Assembly (NCBI GenBank): GCA_040756475.1
Contig: JBFLZB010000009.1
Coordinates: 1-57,221, forward strand
DNA: 57,221 nt
Source of the DNA: Thermodesulfobacteriota bacterium
GTDB lineage: Bacteria; Desulfobacterota; Deferrisomatia; Deferrisomatales; JACRMM01
Direction: 5' to 3'
This document shows, one piece after another, positions 16,877 through 23,464 of this stretch. Position numbers and translations under genes: made by a program. The notes below the pieces were generated by a model. It saw only the letters and a list, made by a program, of their open reading frames with translations, was not told the origin of the DNA and ran no database searches. How positions within the stretch are numbered: the stretch's first letter is position 1; every line of letters starts with the position of its first letter.

Positions 16877-16888
16877 CGTCACGTGACG
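16877..16888. promoter_or_regulatory. Palindrome CGTCACGTGACG, candidate pruA operator
   Basis: A perfect 12-bp palindrome at the predicted transcription start of pruA, where a bound repressor would block initiation. The protein that would bind it is not identified in the window. Confidence 0.4.
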
Positions 16889-16925
16889 CCCGGCTTCGAC
16901 TTCCCCCGGGCGAGAGGAGCCCGCC

Positions 16926-18557
16926 ATGGCCAACAGCATCGTCAACGTGCCCGAGCCCCGAAACGAGCCTCCCCTGACCTACGCGCCGGGTTCCCCCGAG
17001 AAGGCGGCCCTCAAGGCAAAGATTGCCGAGCTGGGGGGAAGGGAGGTGGAGATCCCCCTGGCGATCGGGGGCCGCGAGGTGCGCACCGGGCGCCTGGGGG
17101 AGTGCCGGGTGCCCCACCGGCACGCCCACCGGCTGGCGGTGTTCCACGAAGGGGCAGCCCCAGAGGTCGCCGCCGCGGTGGAAGCGGCCCTGGCCGCCCG
17201 GTCCGAGTGGGCCGCAACGGCCTGGTACGAGCGGGCGGCCATCTTCCTCAAGGCCGCCGATCTCCTGGCAGGGGGGTGGCGGCAGGTCCTCAACGGTGCG
17301 ACCCTGCTCGGCCAGAGCAAGAGCCCCTTCCAGGCCGAGATCGACGCGGCCTGCGAGCTCATCGACTTCTGGCGCTTCAACGCCTACTTCATGCAGGTGA
17401 TGTTCGGCCACCAGCCCCGGTCGGCGCCGGGCATCTGGGACCGGGTGGAGCACCGGGCGCTGGAGGGGTTCGTGTTCGCCGTCACCCCCTTCAACTTCAC
17501 TTCCATCGCGGGCAACCTCCCCACGGCCCCGGCCATGCTGGGCAACGTGGTGGTGTGGAAGCCCTCCCCCAAGGCCATGTTCTCGGCCCACTACCTGATG
17601 GAGCTCCTGCGAGCGGCGGGCCTCCCCCCCGGGGTGGTCAACCTGGTCTCGGGCCCGGCCGCCGACATCGCCCAGGCCGCCCTGGCGCGCCCCGAGCTCG
17701 CCGGGGTGCACTTCACGGGGAGCACCGCGGTCTTTCGGGGCATGTGGCGCACGGTGGGCGAACACATCGGGCGCTACCGCTCCTACCCCCGGCTCGTGGG
17801 AGAGACGGGGGGCAAGGACTTCGTGTTCGCCCACCCCTCGGCGGACCCCGCCGCCCTGGTCACCGCGCTCGTGCGCGGCGCCTTCGAGTACCAGGGGCAG
17901 AAGTGCTCCGCCGCCTCCCGGGCGTACGTGCCCGAGAGCCTGTGGCCCGAGGTGCGCCGCCGCCTCCTGGACGACGTGGGGCGCATCCGGATGGGGGACG
18001 TGGCCGACTTTCGCACCTTCCTGGGGGCGCTCATCGACGCCGAGGCCTTTGCCAAGGTGAAGGGGTACGTGGAGTACGCGAAGACGGCCGATGGCCTCAC
18101 GGTGCTGGCCGGGGGCGGGTGCGACGACCGGGAGGGGTACTTCGTGGAACCCACGGTGGTGCTCTCGGCCGATCCCCGGTCCCGGCTCATGGAGGAGGAG
18201 ATCTTCGGGCCCGTGCTCACGGTGTACGTGTACCGCGACGCCGACCTGGAGGAAGCCCTCACCCTGTGCGACACCACCTCGCCCTACGCGCTCACCGGGT
18301 CGGTCTTCGCCACGGACCGCCGGGCCATCGGCCACCTCTCCCGGCGGCTGCGGGACGCGGCAGGCAACTTCTACGTGAACGACAAGCCCACCGGGGCCGT
18401 GGTGGGGCAGCAGCCCTTCGGCGGGGCCCGGGCCTCGGGCACCAACGACAAGGCAGGGAGCCTCTGGAACCTCCAGCGCTGGGTCTCCCAGCGCACCATC
18501 AAGGAGACCTTCTGCCCCCCCACCCGCTTCGAGTACCCCCACATGCGCGAGGAGTAA
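16926..18557 (+). CDS. pruA: L-glutamate gamma-semialdehyde (P5C) dehydrogenase
   Basis: A 543-residue aldehyde dehydrogenase of the ALDH4A1-like P5C dehydrogenase type, oxidising glutamate semialdehyde to glutamate with NAD+ in proline/arginine catabolism. Visible residues: NAD-site FAVTPFNFTSIAGNLP, Glu293 in VGETGGKD, nucleophile Cys327 in YQGQKCSAASR, and EEEIFGPVLTVYVY. The N-terminal NEPPLTYAPGSPEKAAL is also typical of this type, which lacks the PutA proline dehydrogenase part. ATG preceded by GAGAGGAG. It has its own promoter and palindrome, and converges on the suc-type operon that handles 2-oxoglutarate, the next carbon step after glutamate. Confidence 0.93.
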   Translation: MANSIVNVPEPRNEPPLTYAPGSPEKAALKAKIAELGGREVEIPLAIGGREVRTGRLGECRVPHRHAHRLAVFHEGAAPEVAAAVEAALAARSEWAATAWYERAAIFLKAADLLAGGWRQVLNGATLLGQSKSPFQAEIDAACELIDFWRFNAYFMQVMFGHQPRSAPGIWDRVEHRALEGFVFAVTPFNFTSIAGNLPTAPAMLGNVVVWKPSPKAMFSAHYLMELLRAAGLPPGVVNLVSGPAADIAQAALARPELAGVHFTGSTAVFRGMWRTVGEHIGRYRSYPRLVGETGGKDFVFAHPSADPAALVTALVRGAFEYQGQKCSAASRAYVPESLWPEVRRRLLDDVGRIRMGDVADFRTFLGALIDAEAFAKVKGYVEYAKTADGLTVLAGGGCDDREGYFVEPTVVLSADPRSRLMEEEIFGPVLTVYVYRDADLEEALTLCDTTSPYALTGSVFATDRRAIGHLSRRLRDAAGNFYVNDKPTGAVVGQQPFGGARASGTNDKAGSLWNLQRWVSQRTIKETFCPPTRFEYPHMREE

Positions 18558-18568
18558 GCGGCAGCCCG

Positions 18569-18602
18569 GTCTAGCGAGGCTGCGCTTCAGACCGTCGAGG
18601 CA
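18569..18602 (-). repeat. Copy 1 of the GCCTCGxxGGTC...GCAGCCTCGCTAGA repeat
   Basis: Read on the minus strand this is GCCTCGACGGTCTGAAGCGC followed by AGCCTCGCTAGA. It closely matches 40646-40678 on the plus strand. It lies just after the pruA stop and directly adjoins the inverted-repeat element at 18604. Confidence 0.65.
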
Positions 18603-18603
18603 T

Positions 18604-18758
18604 GGGCGGGCCGGGGGCCTCCCCTGCGGCGGCGCAGGATCCCGTGAGCTCTCGGATGGTCCGTGGCATTCCAGCAAGGCAGGGGAAGGGCATTGCGCGC
18701 CCGCTGGGGCGTCGCCAAAGCCGCCTGCCCCGCCTCCGGGGAGGCCCCCGGCCCGCCC
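18604..18758. repeat. 155-nt element with 21-bp perfect inverted ends
   Basis: The left end (18604-18624, GGGCGGGCCGGGGG then CCTCCCC) is the exact reverse complement of the right end (18738-18758). About 113 bases of non-coding sequence lie between. It fills most of the 304-base convergent gap between pruA and the D-glutamate cyclase fusion gene. No target duplication or transposase is visible. A similar architecture occurs at 44147-44304. It could be a miniature inverted-repeat element or a bidirectional terminator. Confidence 0.6.
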
Positions 18759-18861
18759 CCCGAACCTTGCGCGGCAACCGGTGGATCAAGCGAAGCGGAC
18801 CCACCATTTCTCGGGCGCGAAACTTGACGCATTGTTCCAGATTCCCGGTCCTCAAGGATTT

Positions 18862-20622
18862 CTAGCCCGCACCGCCTCGCAGAACCTCGGCCGGGAGGCC
18901 GCTGAGGCGGGCGGCGAGGAGGGCGCCCAGCAGATTCTCGGGAAAGGGCTCCTCGAACCGGCCCAGGTCCTCCTCCTCCCCGTCCACGGCCAGGCGCACC
19001 CGCCCCCGGCGGAGCCACGCGCCCTGCTCCACCGGGCCCCGGGCCGAGACGAAGAAGGTCCGGCCCGCGTGCTTTCGGGCCAGGGGGCGCAGGCGCGGGT
19101 CGTCGGCGTTGAGGATGAGCGCGTCGTCGGGCCGGTGGTTCATGAAGATCCGGCTCTTGATCCGCACGTACTCGGCCAGGGTCCGGTGGCGGTCCAGGTG
19201 GGCCTCGGCCAGGTTGAGCATGACGGCCACCCGGGGGCGAAAGCGCACCACGCTCTCCAACTGGAAGCTCGAGACCGCGAGCACGAAGGTCGGCGGCTCC
19301 CCGCCCGGACTTCCCCGGTCGGCCGCGAGCACAAGGGTCGCGAGCGGCGTCCCCCGGTTTCCCCCCACCGCCACGGCTCGCCCCCCCTGTCGAAAGAGAG
19401 CGCCGATCCGCTCCGCGGTGGTGCGCTTTCCCACGGTTCCGGTCACGGCGACGATGGGGTTCGTGCACAGGGCCGACGCCATCTCCAGGGCGCTCATCAC
19501 GGGGATGCCCCGGGCGTGGAGCGCCCCGCGGATGGCCGCGCCGGTGGGGACGCCGGGGCTCACCACCACCAGGTCGCAGGGTTCCAGGAACCCGATCGTG
19601 TGCCCCCCGGCCTCCAGGTCGTCGGCCGGCAGGCCAATCTCGGGTACGTGCGCCGCCGCGTCCGAGGCCCGCACCCGATGGCCCCGGCTCCGCAGGAGGG
19701 CGGCCGCCGCGCGCCCGGTCTCCCCCAACCCCAGCACGCCCACGGTGAGTGGCCCCCCCCGCTCGAAGGGCGGCGGGGCCACATGGCTTCGCAGCTCTTC
19801 GAGCACCCGCAGGGACTCGGCCGCCGGCAGGCCGTCCACGGTGGGCTCGCGGCGCCCGGTGACCCCGTCCACGGCGCCGCCGACCTCCACCACCTTTTCG
19901 AGGTCGGCAGTCAGCTTGCCGCCCGCGGGCAGGAGATCGCGTCCTTCCAGCACCGAGAGGGCTCCCACCAGGCCCAGGGCCCCCCAGTTGGAGACCCCCG
20001 CCACGATGCAGTAGTCCGTGGGGACGACGGTGGCGACGAGCCGGCCGTGGCAGACGGCGGTGCGGGCCGCGGTGAACACGCGGCCCATGCCGACCTCGTT
20101 GCCGCCGTCGCCGATGCCGAGGGTGGTGAGGCCCCGGCGGCCCCCCTCCAGGAAGAGCTCGTCCAGGGGTGCCGTGGTCTCGGAGACGTCGGCGCCCCGC
20201 ATGTTGCGGTAGCGCCCGTCGGCGCCCCGGCCCAGGCGCTCCACGGCGACCAGGTGGGTGGGCCGGCGCTCGTCCAGATAATGGGCGCAGGCGGCCGCCA
20301 CCTCGGCCGGGCTCCCGTCCAGGACCCGGGGCTCCTCTCCCAGGGCATGGAAGAGGGGTGCGTTGCGCGCGTCGGTGACGAGGTCCACCGGAATGCCCAG
20401 CGCCCGGAGCGCTTCCGCCAGGGCGTGGGCCCCGGGGGGGCCGTCGGTCTCGCCGGCGCCGGCCCCGGTTACGAAGAACCCGCTCACGATGGCCGCCCGC
20501 CGGGCCAGCCGCAGGGACTGGGCCGCGAGTCGGAGCTGGTCGGCGATGGCCAGGCCGAACACGTTTCGCCCGCCGGGATCGCGGGCGATGAGGTTTTCCA
20601 TGGAGGCGATGCGCGGATTCAT
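18862..20622 (-). CDS. D-glutamate cyclase / MurD-like fusion protein
   Basis: A 586-residue protein with two modules. Residues about 5-285 are a D-glutamate cyclase domain (DUF4392, the C-terminal part of human DGLUCY): GAGETDGPPGAHALAEAL, VDLVTD, LVAVERLGRGADGRYRNMRG, LGIGDGGNEVGMG and VAGVSNWGALGL. It would convert D-glutamate to 5-oxo-D-proline. Residues 292-385 match the MurD N-terminal Rossmann domain (VGVLGLGETGRAAAALL, VVVSPGVP), and 386-560 the Mur central ATPase: P-loop GTVGKRTT, AVSSFQLES, EAHLDRH, Lys489 in EYVRIKSRIF, LNADD. The protein stops at the start of Mur domain 3 (ENLLGALLAARL), so the glutamate-binding domain is missing. The ATG overlaps the lpd stop (ATGA). Confidence 0.85.
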   Translation of the reverse strand: MNPRIASMENLIARDPGGRNVFGLAIADQLRLAAQSLRLARRAAIVSGFFVTGAGAGETDGPPGAHALAEALRALGIPVDLVTDARNAPLFHALGEEPRVLDGSPAEVAAACAHYLDERRPTHLVAVERLGRGADGRYRNMRGADVSETTAPLDELFLEGGRRGLTTLGIGDGGNEVGMGRVFTAARTAVCHGRLVATVVPTDYCIVAGVSNWGALGLVGALSVLEGRDLLPAGGKLTADLEKVVEVGGAVDGVTGRREPTVDGLPAAESLRVLEELRSHVAPPPFERGGPLTVGVLGLGETGRAAAALLRSRGHRVRASDAAAHVPEIGLPADDLEAGGHTIGFLEPCDLVVVSPGVPTGAAIRGALHARGIPVMSALEMASALCTNPIVAVTGTVGKRTTAERIGALFRQGGRAVAVGGNRGTPLATLVLAADRGSPGGEPPTFVLAVSSFQLESVVRFRPRVAVMLNLAEAHLDRHRTLAEYVRIKSRIFMNHRPDDALILNADDPRLRPLARKHAGRTFFVSARGPVEQGAWLRRGRVRLAVDGEEEDLGRFEEPFPENLLGALLAARLSGLPAEVLRGGAG

Positions 20623-22037
20623 CCGTCTCCCGCGCACCGCGCCGCGACGCCGGCTGCTTCCATGAGGGCCTCGCCGAAGGTGGGGTGGGCGTGGACGGTG
20701 CGGGCCAGGGCCTGGGCGCTCGCGCCCAGCTCCACGGCCAGCACGGCCTCGGCCAGGAGGTCCGAGGCCCGGGGCCCGACGATGTGGACCCCCAGCAGGC
20801 GGCCGCTGGCCTGGTGGGCCAGCACCTTGACGAACCCCTCCGCCTCCCCCGCGCACCGGGCTCGCCCGTTGCCCCCGAAGGGGTAGACCCCCGAGCAGTA
20901 GGCAACTCCCCGGGCCTTCACCTGCTCCTCGGTCAGCCCCACGCTCGCCACCTCGGGGTGGGTGTAGATGACCGAGGGAACGGCGTCGTAGCTCACCTCT
21001 CCCGGGAGCCCCGCGAGCCCCTCCACCGCGGCGATCCCCTCGGCCGAAGCCTTGTGGGCCAGCATGGGCCCGTCCACCAGGTCGCCCACCGCGTACACCG
21101 TGGGCACGCTCGTGCGATAGGCCGCGTCCACCCGCACCCGCCCCGTCTTGTCGTCCACCCGCACCCCCGCCTCCTCGAGCCCGAGGCCCCGGGTCAAGGG
21201 CCGGCGCCCCACCGCCACCAGGAGCCGGTCGAAAAAAAAGCTCTCCTGCTTCCCCTCTTCCCCCTCCACCACGGCCTTCACGCCCCGCGCCGAGGCCTTG
21301 GCCTCCACCACCCGGGTCTTCACCCGAAAGGAAAGGCCCTGCTTCTTCAGGCTCCGCTCCAGGGCCCGGCCCACCTGGCCGTCCGCCGTGGAGGCGATCC
21401 GGGGCAGGGCCTCGATCACCGTCACCTCCGACCCCAGGCGCGCCCATACCGAGCCGAGTTCCAGCCCGATGTACCCGCCCCCCACGATCCCCAGCCGCTT
21501 GGGCACCGCGTCGAAGGCCAGGGCCTCGGTGGAGGTGACGATGCGCTTGCCGTCGGCCGGGAAGGCCCGGACGTCCACCGGCTCGCTCCCCGTAGCCAGG
21601 AGGACGGCCTTGGCTTCCAGGGTCGCTGCCCCCTTGCTCCTGCCCTTCCCCCCCGCCGACTCCACCGCCACCCCATTGGGTCCCGCGAGGCGCGCGTTTC
21701 CCCGCACGATCTCCACCCCGGCGCGCTCCAGGAGGGTCTGCACGGCGCCCGTGAGGTCGGCCACCACCCGGTCCTTGCGCGCCAGCATGGTCTTGAGGTC
21801 CAGGCGGACCTTGCCCACCCCGACCCCGTGCTCCGCCAGCCGCTCTCCGGCCGCGGCGTAGAGCTCGCTCGAGTCGAGCAGCGCCTTGCTCGGGATGCAC
21901 CCCACCCGCAGGCAGACCCCGCCAAGGCGCTCCTCCCGCTCCACGCAGGCCACTTTCATCCCGAGCTGCGCCGCCCGGGCCGCCGCCACATAGCCCCCCG
22001 GGCCCGCGCCGATCACCACCAGGTCGAAGCCGGCCAT
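20619..22037 (-). CDS. lpdA: Dihydrolipoyl dehydrogenase (E3)
   Basis: A 472-residue flavoprotein that reoxidises the lipoyl groups of 2-oxoacid dehydrogenase complexes with NAD+. Features: FAD-binding VVIGAGPGGYVAAARAAQLG; redox-active Cys42 and Cys47 in GGVCLRVGCIPSKALL (the usual GGTCLNVGC has Val and Arg here); NAD-binding LGIVGGGYIGLELG; AVGDLVDGPMLAHKA; and the catalytic His-Glu pair in HAHPTFGEAL. Lies one base after sucB and overlaps the cyclase-MurD fusion gene. The dedicated position points to service of the 2-oxoglutarate dehydrogenase complex, though E3 is often shared. Confidence 0.95.
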   Translation of the reverse strand: MAGFDLVVIGAGPGGYVAAARAAQLGMKVACVEREERLGGVCLRVGCIPSKALLDSSELYAAAGERLAEHGVGVGKVRLDLKTMLARKDRVVADLTGAVQTLLERAGVEIVRGNARLAGPNGVAVESAGGKGRSKGAATLEAKAVLLATGSEPVDVRAFPADGKRIVTSTEALAFDAVPKRLGIVGGGYIGLELGSVWARLGSEVTVIEALPRIASTADGQVGRALERSLKKQGLSFRVKTRVVEAKASARGVKAVVEGEEGKQESFFFDRLLVAVGRRPLTRGLGLEEAGVRVDDKTGRVRVDAAYRTSVPTVYAVGDLVDGPMLAHKASAEGIAAVEGLAGLPGEVSYDAVPSVIYTHPEVASVGLTEEQVKARGVAYCSGVYPFGGNGRARCAGEAEGFVKVLAHQASGRLLGVHIVGPRASDLLAEAVLAVELGASAQALARTVHAHPTFGEALMEAAGVAARCAGDG

Positions 22038-22038
22038 C

Positions 22039-23373
22039 TCACACCTCCAGCCAGAGCCGCTCGGGCTCCTCCACCAGGTCCTTGATCCGCACCAGGAACT
22101 GCACGGCGTCCCGGCCGTCCACGAGCCGGTGGTCGTAGGTGAGCGCCACGTACATCATGGGGCGCACGATCACCTGGCCGTCGCGCACCACCGGGCGCGG
22201 CTCCACCTTGTGGAGGCCGAGAATCGCGCTCTGGGGAGGGTTGAGGATGGGGGTGGAGAGGAGCGAACCGAAGACTCCCCCGTTGGTGATGGAAAAGGTG
22301 CCCCCCTCCAGGTCGGAGAGCTCGAGCTTGTTTTCGCGCACCTTGTCGGCGAACCCAGCGATGGCCCGCTCGATGGCGGGGGCGCCCATGGCCTGCGCGT
22401 GCCGGAGCACGGGCACCACCAGTCCCCGCTCGGCCCCGATGGCGATGCCCATGTGGACGAAGTCGTGATAGACGACCTCGTCGCCCTCGATGAAGGCGTT
22501 GAGCGCCGGGAAGGCGTGCAGCGCCCGCACGGCAGCGAGCACGAAGAACGACGTGATCCCAAGCCCCACCCCGTGCTGGGCCAGAAAGGCCCCCTTGTGC
22601 CGCTTGCGGAGCTCCATCACCGCCCCCATGTCCACCTCGTTGAAGGTGGTGAGCATGGCGGTGTCGCGCTTGGCCTCCAGGAGCCGCTCCGCGATGCGCC
22701 GGCGGATGGGGCTCAGGGGCTTGCGGGTGACCCCTTCGGGGCCCTCGGCAGCGGCGGGCTTTGGCGTTTCCGGTGCCTTCTTCGCGGGGGTCTTTTGGGC
22801 AGGCTCGGCCTGCCCCGAGGGCTCCGGCGCGGCCCGTTTCGCGGGCGGAGCGTCGGGAGCCTTGCCCGCGTGCTCCTCGATATAGAGGCGCACATCTCCC
22901 CGGGTGAGCCGCCCCTCCGGCCCCGTGGCGGGGATCTTGGCGGCATCGAGCCCGTGCTCTTCCACGAGCCGCCGCACCGACGGGGCCAGGGCCTCTGGCT
23001 TCGGGGGCGCCTCCGCCCGGGGAGGCGCAGGCTCTGCGGCGGCGGCGGGCCTGTCGGACGCGTCAGACCTGTCAGACCTGTCAGACCTGTCGGACTGGTC
23101 GGACTTGTCGGACGTGTCGGTCCGACCGGCGCCCCCGCCCTCCGACACGATCTTGCCCACCACGTCGCCGACCGCCACGGTCTGGCCCGCCTTCACCAGG
23201 ATGCGCAAGGTCCCGGAGGCTTCCGCCGGGACCTCCAGGGTGATCTTGTCGGTCTCCAGGAGGAAGACGGGCTCGTCCACCTTCACCGCCGCGCCGTCGG
23301 CGGCGAACCACTCGGCCAGGAGGGCCTCCCGTACCGACTCCCCCACCTCGGGTACCCGAACCTCGGTCTCCAT
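22039..23373 (-). CDS. sucB: 2-oxoglutarate dehydrogenase E2 (dihydrolipoyl succinyltransferase)
   Basis: A 444-residue E2. Lipoyl domain 1-77 has the lipoylated Lys43 in ETDKITLEV. A linker contains a Ser-Asp repeat (residues 88-108). The E3/E1-binding domain reads APSVRRLVEEHGLD...ATGPEGRLTRGDV. A second Ala/Pro/Lys-rich linker leads to the catalytic domain from about residue 215 (RKPLSPIRRRIAERLLEAK), ending in DHRLVDGRDAVQFL with the active-site His. The DK in the lipoyl motif and the DxD-like NEVDMG fit succinyltransferase over acetyltransferase. It transfers succinyl to CoA in the TCA cycle. Operon position after sucA (91 bases) and before lpd supports the call. Confidence 0.94.
   Translation of the reverse strand: METEVRVPEVGESVREALLAEWFAADGAAVKVDEPVFLLETDKITLEVPAEASGTLRILVKAGQTVAVGDVVGKIVSEGGGAGRTDTSDKSDQSDRSDRSDRSDASDRPAAAAEPAPPRAEAPPKPEALAPSVRRLVEEHGLDAAKIPATGPEGRLTRGDVRLYIEEHAGKAPDAPPAKRAAPEPSGQAEPAQKTPAKKAPETPKPAAAEGPEGVTRKPLSPIRRRIAERLLEAKRDTAMLTTFNEVDMGAVMELRKRHKGAFLAQHGVGLGITSFFVLAAVRALHAFPALNAFIEGDEVVYHDFVHMGIAIGAERGLVVPVLRHAQAMGAPAIERAIAGFADKVRENKLELSDLEGGTFSITNGGVFGSLLSTPILNPPQSAILGLHKVEPRPVVRDGQVIVRPMMYVALTYDHRLVDGRDAVQFLVRIKDLVEEPERLWLEV
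23051..23122. repeat. 9-nt tandem repeat in the sucB linker
   Basis: About eight 9-base units of the form CTGTCAGAC/CTGTCGGAC run without interruption, with only first-position and A/G variation. Reversed, they encode repeated Ser-Asp-Arg/Lys/Gln triplets in the linker between the lipoyl and E1/E3-binding domains. The unit length keeps the frame whatever the copy number. Confidence 0.85.
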
Positions 23374-23464
23374 CGCGCGCTCCTCCTCGGGTCTGCAGAA
23401 ACAGCCAGGGGGCGCCCCCTTCCCACCCCAAATCCAGCCAGGGTGCGGGAGGCGCCCATACTCT

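Noticed and set aside
10657-16926. PAS sigma-54 activator as direct regulator of pruA
   Set aside because: The RocR-like layout is suggestive, but the pruA promoter reads as sigma-70 and no -24/-12 element with GG-N10-GC was found upstream of it.
23051-23122. CRISPR-like array
   Set aside because: The units are 9 bases and contiguous, without spacers, and lie inside a well-supported coding sequence.
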